A stretch of 7,272 nt of DNA from Verrucomicrobiota bacterium (GTDB lineage: Bacteria; Verrucomicrobiota; Verrucomicrobiia; Verrucomicrobiales; DEV007), in contig JAADHD010000071.1 in assembly GCA_013152075.1 (NCBI GenBank), positions 1 through 7,272 on the forward strand. The letters are read 5' to 3'. The position numbers and the translations under genes were made by a program. Positions 1 through 5,467 of the stretch are shown in pieces. Below the pieces are notes generated by a model that worked only from the letters and a program-made list of their open reading frames with translations, had not been told where the DNA came from and made no database searches. Numbering within the stretch: the first letter of the stretch is position 1; each line of letters opens with the position of its first letter.

Positions 1-1005
1 CACGAAGGTCCACTGCGCCCCGTGCCACAGGCCGCCGATCAGCATCACCATCATCAGGTTAACGTAGGTTCGCCCAGAGCTACCGCGATTTCCCCCCAGC
101 GGGATGTAAAGGTAGTCGCGCAGAAAACTCGACAGAGAGATGTGCCATCGCCGCCAGAATTCGGTGATACTTTTTGAGCGATAGGGGGAATTAAAATTCT
201 CTGGAAAGCGGAAACCAAACATTCGCCCCAGACCAATCGCCATGTCGGAATAAGCGGAAAAATCGAAGTAGATCTGGAAGGCGTAGGCGATCACCCCGAG
301 CCAGGCGATGGGAGCGGTCAGGACTCCGTCACCAGCGTTGAAACACGCATCAGCGATTCCGCCCATCGGATTGGCCAGCAGAATTTTTTTGGCGAAGCCG
401 TAATTAAAACGGGTGAGTCCGCCGACAAAACCTGCGATGTTGTGTTCACGCGAGACCAGCTGATCAGCCACGCTGCCGTAACGCACGATGGGGCCGGCTA
501 CCAGTTGTGGAAACATCGATACGTAACAGGCAAAATCGATGAAGGAGCGGGCGGGTTTTGCGTGGCCCCGATACAGATCGATGCTGTAGCTCATCGATTG
601 GAAGGTATAGAAGGAAATCCCCACCGGCAGGATGACGCGGTAGAGGAACTCCGGGGCGGAAACTTCACCGAACCCGAACCACTGCCCCAGAGTGCTGATG
701 CCGTCCGCACCAAAAGCGGCGTATTTAAAAAAGATCAGGATCGAAAGATTGGAGATCACTGAGAGGATCATCCCGGTTTTCCGTTTTTTCTGACTGGCCC
801 CGTTAGCGCTGATCATTTTTCCGCAGCCGTAATCGATCATCGTCGAGATCAGCATCAGCAGCATGAACCAGGGGTTCCACCAACCGTAAAAGACGTAGCT
901 GACCAGAGTCAGAGTGAGGCTCTTCATGCTGCGCGGCGATGCGTAATACAGCAGCAGCGCCAGCGGCAGGAAGTAAAAGATGAAAATGTGTGAACTGAAT
1001 ACCAC
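1..1005 (-). CDS. MBOAT family O-acyltransferase (AlgI/DltB type), 3' end outside window
   Basis: This is a polytopic inner-membrane enzyme that, by family, moves acyl groups (usually acetyl) across the membrane onto a cell-surface or exported polysaccharide, working with periplasmic SGNH/AlgJ-AlgX-like partners. 335 codons are present; family members are about 450-520 residues, so roughly the last third lies beyond the left edge. The N-terminus (MVFSSHIFIFYFLPLALLLY) is the typical AlgI opening. Further family signatures are VAGPIVRY near residues 169-176, an FDFSAYSDMAIG segment near 247-258, the WRRWH motif at 284-288, IPLGGNRG near 301-308, and GGLWHG at 324-329 with the presumed catalytic His328. 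Several hydrophobic segments are visible. The start is GTG at 1005-1003; an in-frame TGA at 1038-1036 leaves no better upstream start, and no clear Shine-Dalgarno is seen. It lies 57 bp downstream of the ATPase gene on the same strand, with no terminator between. The family is clear; the substrate cannot be told. Confidence 0.93.
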   Translation of the reverse strand, partial: MVFSSHIFIFYFLPLALLLYYASPRSMKSLTLTLVSYVFYGWWNPWFMLLMLISTMIDYGCGKMISANGASQKKRKTGMILSVISNLSILIFFKYAAFGADGISTLGQWFGFGEVSAPEFLYRVILPVGISFYTFQSMSYSIDLYRGHAKPARSFIDFACYVSMFPQLVAGPIVRYGSVADQLVSREHNIAGFVGGLTRFNYGFAKKILLANPMGGIADACFNAGDGVLTAPIAWLGVIAYAFQIYFDFSAYSDMAIGLGRMFGFRFPENFNSPYRSKSITEFWRRWHISLSSFLRDYLYIPLGGNRGSSGRTYVNLMMVMLIGGLWHGAQWTFV

Positions 1006-1062
1006 GGGTCGAGGAAGAAAGCTTCTACTGTAGCCTCATATCACAAGCCTGGAAGGAGAAAA

Positions 1063-2238
1063 TCAGCGTCGCAGTGAAAGTAGGTTATCAATCATTTTGG
1101 ACAGAGGAATAGCTGTCACTTCATCAGTGATGGGATATTCCTCATCCCCAGCATGCACGACAAACGCTTTTTGAGGCTGCAAGTCGGTGATGGCGGAATA
1201 AAAACCGCGAGATACTTTTGGGGCCGAATTTTGCTTGATTTCAATTGCCCATTTGTCTCCTCCAGGTAGTTCTAATATCAAATCAATTTCTGCACCAGCA
1301 CTGGTTCGATAAAATCCGGCATGGGTGCGATGTGGACTGACACCGAGGAGGCTTTCGACTACAAATCCCTCCCAGCTTGAACCAACTACTGGGTGGCCGC
1401 AAAGCTCACTAAAATCTGAGATATTGAGCAAAGCGTGTAACAGTCCTGAGTCTCGAATGTATACCTTGGGTGCTTTGACGAGACGTTTTTTGGTGTTGAT
1501 GGCAAATGGGGTGAGTCTTCTTACCAACAATAGGTCAACCAGCAAATCCAAATAACGAGTGACGCTTTGGGTGCTGGTCTGCAATGATTTTCCAAGTGCG
1601 GCTGCGTTTAACAACTGCGATTGGTTGTGTGCTAGCATAGTCCATAGACGGAGTAATGTTTCCGCCGGGATGCGGGGGCTGAACATTCGCGCATCACGGT
1701 CGAGATATGTTTGCAGAAGATCCTTGCGCAACAAAAAGCTGTCCGCATCTGAGTTTGCCAGATAATTATCTGGAAACCCTCCCCGCACCCAGAGTTTTTG
1801 CCGAGCCTCATTAGATGACTCGATTTCGTTTATCAAAAATCCTGGCAGTTCTACATATCGGATTCTTCCAGCAAGGCTTTCACCTGCTTGTTTGAGAAGA
1901 TCCAGAGATGCCGATCCCAACAGCAGAAAACGTCCATTTCGTAAACCTTGACGGCGCCCTTGGTCAATGACGCCCCGTAGAATTGGAAACAGGTTGGGCA
2001 TGCGGTGGATTTCGTCCAGAATGACCAGGCGGTCTTTGTAGTTTCCCAAAAAAACTGAGGGGTTATCAAGTTTTCTCCGATCATCCGAATTTTCAAGATC
2101 CAGATACAGAGCATTCCGCTCTTTTACGAACCAATAAGCGAGGGTTGTTTTTCCTACTTGTCGTGGACCGAGCAAAGCAACCGCAGCTTGTCTTTCGAGG
2201 GCATCAAATACTTCTTTGTGAGCAAAACGCGCTACCAT
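1063..2238 (-). CDS. AAA-type ATPase with DUF4143 C-terminal domain (stand-alone)
   Basis: This is a 391-residue P-loop ATPase fused to the DUF4143 domain, a normal full length for the family. Walker A is GPRQVGKT at residues 24-31, Walker B is LVILDEI at 71-77, and a sensor-like LLLGSAS strand is at 105-111. The middle (about 150-265) is helical and resembles a winged-helix region. The C-terminus has a PD-(D/E)xK-like arrangement: GAEIDLILE near 315-323 followed by AIEIKQ at 331-336 (Asp319, Glu333, Lys335). The cellular role of these proteins is not settled; they are widespread, patchily distributed and often found as single genes. The ATG is the only sensible start, and a 37-bp palindrome abuts it directly. 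By eye its base composition is more AT-rich than that of the MBOAT gene beside it, which fits acquisition by transfer. Family assignment is firm; function, and any nuclease activity, are inference. Confidence 0.93.
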   Translation of the reverse strand: MVARFAHKEVFDALERQAAVALLGPRQVGKTTLAYWFVKERNALYLDLENSDDRRKLDNPSVFLGNYKDRLVILDEIHRMPNLFPILRGVIDQGRRQGLRNGRFLLLGSASLDLLKQAGESLAGRIRYVELPGFLINEIESSNEARQKLWVRGGFPDNYLANSDADSFLLRKDLLQTYLDRDARMFSPRIPAETLLRLWTMLAHNQSQLLNAAALGKSLQTSTQSVTRYLDLLVDLLLVRRLTPFAINTKKRLVKAPKVYIRDSGLLHALLNISDFSELCGHPVVGSSWEGFVVESLLGVSPHRTHAGFYRTSAGAEIDLILELPGGDKWAIEIKQNSAPKVSRGFYSAITDLQPQKAFVVHAGDEEYPITDEVTAIPLSKMIDNLLSLRR

Positions 2239-2275
2239 CCTTGCAATTTATCCACTTGCTGGACAAATTGCAAGG
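2239..2275 (-). promoter_or_regulatory. Palindromic promoter/operator fused to the ATPase start codon
   Basis: The arms CCTTGCAATTT (2239-2249) and AAATTGCAAGG (2265-2275) are perfect 11-bp inverted repeats. After one mismatched pair, a further TCCA/TGGA pairing (2251-2254, 2260-2263) surrounds a CTTGC centre. On the minus strand the element reads as a promoter: TTGCAA (2273-2268) as -35, a 17-bp spacer, and TAAATT (2250-2245) as -10, followed by GCAAGG and then the ATG at 2238. The expected transcription start would fall on or next to the A of the ATG, giving a leaderless mRNA. A dyad covering both promoter boxes is what an autoregulatory operator looks like. A weaker alternative promoter is TTGAAA (2324-2319), a 17-bp spacer and TATCGA (2301-2296). 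The palindrome is seen directly; promoter and operator roles are inferred. Confidence 0.6.
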
Positions 2276-2338
2276 TTAATTGAGCCGTTTAGCATTCGAT
2301 ATTTCAGCGGGACGGGTTTTTCAAGTCGCCTCCAGTGG

Positions 2339-2995
2339 TCACTTCGTTTTGATATCCCCAGGCTTCGGTTTGGGCTGCGTGATGTAAGGCGCTCGTAGGT
2401 AAACCGGTTGCAAGGCTTGTTGAGTGAGCTCATCCCATTCGCTATGATCCATAGCAGCCACCTGGCGGGCAAGGGCTATTGCTTGTGGTGTGCGTAACTG
2501 AATCGGGGATTTAGGATCATCGCAGAGTGTTTCTTCTGTGCTGTAAATTTTCAAACCTTGCTCCCGCAGCTCATTCATTTGTCCCAACAAGGATTGATGA
2601 TCCATCAGTTCCGGCTCGCTTTGCAAACGATGGCCTTGAATACGCGCCAGATAGTAGGAAGAACGCCGGGCATCTCCGGTGACGACAAATTCTTCTTCGT
2701 CGGACAAAATGGCAATTGAAGCCAGGCCGATCACCGGCACATCCAAAGCCAGAGCCAGCCCGTTGGCCACTGCAATTCCGACACGAATCCCGCTGTATGT
2801 TCCAGGGCCGAGCCCCACCACAATGCGATTCAGTTTGCTCCGACACATTTCCAGAGCTTCGGCCACGGGATCAAAAATTTTCGCGTTGTGCAAACGGTCC
2901 GATTCGAAAGCCGCTTGCCATAGAACATCGCCACTCACTGGCTCCAACAGGGCCAGGCTCGCTTTCATAGTTGAGGTCTCAATTGCCAGAATCAT
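2339..2995 (-). CDS. tsaB: tRNA t6A37 threonylcarbamoyltransferase complex, dimerization subunit TsaB
   Basis: TsaB is the ASKHA-fold partner of TsaD in the cytoplasmic complex that, with TsaE and TsaC, forms N6-threonylcarbamoyladenosine at position 37 of ANN-decoding tRNAs. The 218-residue length is normal for the family. Diagnostic segments are the N-terminal LAIETST strand (residues 3-9), the GLGPGTYSGIRVG motif at 61-73, and a late PVYLRAPYI segment typical of the TsaB C-terminus. The ATG at 2995-2993 gives the expected N-terminus; no strong Shine-Dalgarno precedes it. The gene lies 97 bp downstream of tsaE on the same strand, which fits a shared operon, although the gap contains a strong hairpin. 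tsaD and tsaC are not in the window. The identification is confident. Confidence 0.95.
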   Translation of the reverse strand: MILAIETSTMKASLALLEPVSGDVLWQAAFESDRLHNAKIFDPVAEALEMCRSKLNRIVVGLGPGTYSGIRVGIAVANGLALALDVPVIGLASIAILSDEEEFVVTGDARRSSYYLARIQGHRLQSEPELMDHQSLLGQMNELREQGLKIYSTEETLCDDPKSPIQLRTPQAIALARQVAAMDHSEWDELTQQALQPVYLRAPYITQPKPKPGDIKTK

Positions 2996-3020
2996 TTCGC
3001 ACTAATACAAGGCGGAAAAG

Positions 3021-3052
3021 TATTGCGGGCAAGCAGGAGCTTGCCCGCAATA
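3021..3052. repeat. Perfect 14-bp hairpin between tsaE and tsaB
   Basis: The arms TATTGCGGGCAAGC (3021-3034) and GCTTGCCCGCAATA (3039-3052) are exactly complementary around a 4-nt loop, AGGA. The hairpin lies inside the thiL-tsaE-tsaB gene run, downstream of the tsaE stop and 26 nt upstream of the tsaB start. On the minus (coding) strand it is followed by CTTTT, a short and broken U run. It could therefore act as a weak terminator or attenuator, as an mRNA-stabilising stem protecting the upstream thiL-tsaE message, or be a copy of a dispersed REP-like repeat. The structure is certain; the role is not. Confidence 0.75.
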
Positions 3053-3092
3053 GAAGGGTTGGTTTCACAATATTTTCTAGGTTCTCTATTTG

Positions 3093-3536
3093 TTAAATCG
3101 TTGTGGCGTTGTCAGGGCATCTATCAACTTTCACAATACGTCGTTTGTCTTCACCCAAAATTTCAATCTGCCACCATTGCGTTTCCTCGGGCATCAAATC
3201 GGGAAAACGGTCGGCCCATTCTACTACGATGATACCCGCTTCGTCGAGATACTCCTCCCAGCCAATGGCAACGATTTCTTCCAGTTGATCCACCCTGTAA
3301 AAATCGAAATGATACAGCGGGCAAGAGCCTCCACCGTATTCATGCACCAGAGTAAAAGTCGGGCTCGACACGGCGGCATCACTTCCCAGGCCACGGGTCA
3401 GCCCCTTGACGAAGTGCGTTTTACCGGCACCGAGATCACCGACCAGAGCGAGCACCGTGCTGGGCTGCATTCCGATGGCCAATTGCTGCGCAAAGGCCAT
3501 CGTTTCATTTTCGGAGGTGACTTTTATATCTGTCAT
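3093..3536 (-). CDS. tsaE: tRNA t6A37 threonylcarbamoyladenosine biosynthesis ATPase TsaE
   Basis: TsaE is the small P-loop ATPase that binds the TsaB-TsaD complex and drives the t6A37 cycle by ATP hydrolysis. At 147 residues it has the usual length. Visible signatures are Walker A GDLGAGKT at 33-40, the SPTF switch at 58-61, HFDFYR at 76-81, and VVEWADR at 104-110 with the conserved Glu-Trp pair. Its ATG (3536-3534) overlaps the thiL stop codon in an ATGA arrangement, which points to translational coupling with thiL and settles the start. tsaB follows downstream on the same strand, so two parts of the same tRNA-modification machine lie together. Confidence 0.96.
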   Translation of the reverse strand: MTDIKVTSENETMAFAQQLAIGMQPSTVLALVGDLGAGKTHFVKGLTRGLGSDAAVSSPTFTLVHEYGGGSCPLYHFDFYRVDQLEEIVAIGWEEYLDEAGIIVVEWADRFPDLMPEETQWWQIEILGEDKRRIVKVDRCPDNATTI

Positions 3537-4540
3537 CTCGGTGAATTGGAAAAATGTTCCCAGCCGCCTGACAAGGGAGCGTCCGTTGTTTCACTTACTT
3601 CGCCGATGACGCTCAATTTAGGATCATCACCAAATTGCTTTTGCCATGCGCTTAGTAATTCTGCGGTTGCGTCCTGTTTTATCGAGAATAACAATTCGTA
3701 ATCCTCGCCGTCATTCAAAACGGCTTCGAGATCGCTTCCTGTGTGACAAGGCACCGCGGAATTATCAATCCGGTAGCCTGTGCCGCTCATTTTCATCATG
3801 CGCGGAAGATCCTTGGCCAAACCGTCACTCAAATCCATCAGGGAATTGAGTTTGAAATGTTTAGTCAGCCAACGAGCTTCGGCGAGTCGCGGAGTAAAAT
3901 TCAAATGCCGGCCTGATTGCAAGGAGCCGCCCAGTTTGCCGGTCACCAATATGGCATCGCCCACTTTTGCTCCGGAGCGATACACGCAGCATTCTTTTTC
4001 GACCCGCCCGGTCATTGCCACCGAGATCACGGCTGAGACGGCTGAGCTTGATGAAGTTTCACCACCGACCACGCTGACTCCAAAAGCTTCGGCGGCTCGT
4101 TGCAATCCCCGGTACCAGCCTTCCACAACGGCCAATTCCAAATTCTCCGCTGTCACGATGGTCACCACCGCTGCAGTCGGAATTCCGCCCATCGCCGCGA
4201 TGTCGCTCAAGGGGCGGGCCATCGCTTTCCATCCCACCGCCTCCGGATTTTCACCGCTCCGGAAATGCACGTCTTCGACGATGACGTCGGTTTTCAGCAA
4301 ATCCAGCCAGCCAGGTTTTCCACTGGTCAAAACCGCACAATCATCGCCTGGCCCGCAGATGACCTGTTCGCCCATGCGCAATCCGCCGGTCAGACGAGCG
4401 ATCAACTCATCCTCCCCGATATCGTGTAGACGTGTGGATTCCCCCAAGGACATTGCTTCAATTACGCGCAAAACGGCTATTTGGAAAGAGGGCATCGAAA
4501 CTTTGCATTTACAGGGAATGAGGGTTGTTTTTGGGAACAC
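3533..4540 (-). CDS. thiL: Thiamine-monophosphate kinase ThiL
   Basis: ThiL phosphorylates thiamine monophosphate with ATP to give thiamine pyrophosphate, the last step of de novo cofactor synthesis in the cytoplasm. Family signatures are seen in order: GEDELIARL (42-50), the GDD metal site (65-67), KTDVIVEDVHF (83-93), LSDIAAMGG (111-119), VGGET (158-162, where GGDT is common), DLSDGLAKDL (236-245) and DGEDYELLF (277-285). The outer start is a GTG at 4540; ATG codons at 4495 and 4453 are in frame. Homologues normally begin only a few residues before the GE-ELIARL motif, so the ATG at 4453 (residue 30) is the more likely start, giving about 306 residues. None of the three has a good Shine-Dalgarno; a GGAG before the GTG is too close. 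The gene overlaps tsaE by 4 bp and is divergent from the secreted-protein gene at 4563. Confidence 0.94.
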   Translation of the reverse strand: MFPKTTLIPCKCKVSMPSFQIAVLRVIEAMSLGESTRLHDIGEDELIARLTGGLRMGEQVICGPGDDCAVLTSGKPGWLDLLKTDVIVEDVHFRSGENPEAVGWKAMARPLSDIAAMGGIPTAAVVTIVTAENLELAVVEGWYRGLQRAAEAFGVSVVGGETSSSSAVSAVISVAMTGRVEKECCVYRSGAKVGDAILVTGKLGGSLQSGRHLNFTPRLAEARWLTKHFKLNSLMDLSDGLAKDLPRMMKMSGTGYRIDNSAVPCHTGSDLEAVLNDGEDYELLFSIKQDATAELLSAWQKQFGDDPKLSVIGEVSETTDAPLSGGWEHFSNSPR

Positions 4541-4553
4541 TCCAGACTAATTT
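4525..4553 (+). promoter_or_regulatory. Possible weak promoter for the secreted-protein gene
   Basis: TTGTTT (4525-4530) and TAATTT (4548-4553) are separated by exactly 17 bp and lie just ahead of the ATG at 4563. Each hexamer matches the sigma70-type consensus at only three positions. The implied transcript would have a leader of only a few bases. It also lies in the thiL-divergent gap, overlapping the optional first codons of thiL. Offered only as a candidate. Confidence 0.2.
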
Positions 4554-4562
4554 TTCGAACAA

Positions 4563-5318
4563 ATGCGATCATCTATTTACAGTCAAGCGGCAGCCATAGC
4601 ACTTCTTGTGCTGGTCGCGCCGTGGGCGGCTGAAGCGCGCAAGGACAAACTTCCCGATCCCAGAGACGAATATATCATCGTCACCGGCGGCCCGGCGCTT
4701 GAGAAGTGGGAGCAATATAGGGTCAAAGCCCAGCGTCATGACAAATGGTGGGGAAATTTTGTTCGGGCGGCGCGCATTCGCATAGATCAGTTGCAGCGCT
4801 ATTATAAAGGCAAAGGGCAGGGGCCGGTGAATATCACTTGGATGGTGTATCGCCCTGGTTATATCACTCGCGCTACGGAAGACGGGCAGCCATTGATTTC
4901 ATTTATCGAGAGTGTGCGGGACAAATACAAAGTTCGGCTGGTGTGGTTCGATAGTGGTGATGATGTGATCCGCTATGTGAACAGTGGCAAGAACCGATCT
5001 CAGCTAAAGGTGGGAGGCTTTGAATACTTCGGCCACTCCAATAAATACTGCTTTGTGTTCGACTACAGTAATGCGGTTCTGGGAGCGTCGAAGGCCTATC
5101 TTCATCAGGACATGTTAAGCGGAATCAACAAAAACGCATTCGCCAAGCGGTCTTTTTCAAAAAGTTGGGGCTGTCACACCGGCGAGAGTTTTTCTGCGGC
5201 TTTCCGAAAAAGCACCGGAGTAAAAATGGTAGGAGCAGTCGGGAAAACCGACTATTCAGAAGTGTACAAACAAGTGTTGCCATTTCTATCCAGCAGCTAC
5301 GGGAAATGGACGCGATAG
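4563..5318 (+). CDS. Secreted protein of unknown function with a possible His/Cys (caspase/CHAT-like) dyad
   Basis: I cannot assign this 251-residue protein to a named family. It starts with a clear Sec signal peptide: MRSS, a hydrophobic core around residues 9-20, and an AEA cleavage box at 23-25, so the mature protein should begin near Arg26 in the periplasm or outside. The mature part is basic and rich in aromatic residues. Two segments stand out: EYFGHSN at 144-150 (His148) and SWGCHTGES at 191-199 (Cys194). A hydrophobic strand ending in GHS, followed about 46 residues later by a GC-H/TG segment, resembles the His/Cys dyad layout of clan CD peptidases such as caspases and CHAT proteins. 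The C-terminus has a GAVGKTDYS segment (224-232). There is no transmembrane anchor after the signal. No Shine-Dalgarno is visible; the ATG is supported by the signal peptide. The open frame and secretion are well supported; enzymatic activity is speculative. Confidence 0.88.
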   Translation: MRSSIYSQAAAIALLVLVAPWAAEARKDKLPDPRDEYIIVTGGPALEKWEQYRVKAQRHDKWWGNFVRAARIRIDQLQRYYKGKGQGPVNITWMVYRPGYITRATEDGQPLISFIESVRDKYKVRLVWFDSGDDVIRYVNSGKNRSQLKVGGFEYFGHSNKYCFVFDYSNAVLGASKAYLHQDMLSGINKNAFAKRSFSKSWGCHTGESFSAAFRKSTGVKMVGAVGKTDYSEVYKQVLPFLSSSYGKWTR

Positions 5319-5376
5319 GGCTATGGCAAGGATTCTAAGTAAGTTTCCAGATGCATTCCAGGGAAATTCATTTTAG

Positions 5377-5436
5377 TGTGGAATAGCTTTGTAAGCTGTG
5401 CATTTTTCGACGAACAGCTTGCAAAGCTGTTCCACA
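5377..5436. repeat. Long hairpin repeat (23-bp arms) upstream of bioB
   Basis: The left arm at 5377-5399 (beginning TGTGGAATAGC) and right arm at 5414-5436 (ending GCTGTTCCACA) are complementary over 23 bp around a 14-nt loop. The only two departures are T opposite G, which become U-G wobbles when the plus strand is transcribed, so the plus-strand RNA folds without a break. Each arm also contains a nested inverted sequence (AGCTT...AAGCT). It lies 58 bp after the stop of the secreted-protein gene and 31 bp before bioB. There is no U run right after the stem, so it is not a textbook terminator. It most resembles a dispersed intergenic repeat. Confidence 0.75.
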
Positions 5437-5467
5437 TTGATTATTCCATCCGCCAACTGACAAATTT

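Noticed and set aside
442..762. A 106-codon plus-strand open frame inside the MBOAT gene
   Set aside because: The minus strand across this stretch reads as continuous AlgI-like membrane protein with conserved motifs on both sides, so this is a shadow frame.
1063..2275. The ATPase as one half of a toxin-antitoxin or defence pair
   Set aside because: No small partner gene lies on either side: the 100-bp and 57-bp flanking gaps hold no supported reading frame, and the neighbours are tsaB and an acyltransferase.
3021..3052. The tsaE-tsaB hairpin as a strong intrinsic terminator
   Set aside because: The stem is good, but on the minus strand it is followed only by CTTTTCC, and the downstream gene belongs functionally with the upstream one.
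3090..3701. A 203-codon plus-strand open frame opposite tsaE and the end of thiL
   Set aside because: The minus strand encodes clear TsaE (Walker A, HFDFYR). The antisense product shows no domain, signal peptide or start context.
3780..4550. A 256-codon open frame on the plus strand opposite thiL
   Set aside because: It is fully antisense to a gene with clear ThiL motifs, and its translation is a low-complexity Ser/Pro/Arg-rich mix typical of a shadow frame.
5390..5422. TTGTAAGCTG ... CAGCTTGCAA upstream of bioB as a BirA-type biotin operator
   Set aside because: It resembles a biotin operator dyad (TTGTAAACC/GGTTTACAA) only in the outer TTGTAA; the inner bases do not match, and the symmetry is fully explained by the longer 5377-5436 hairpin.
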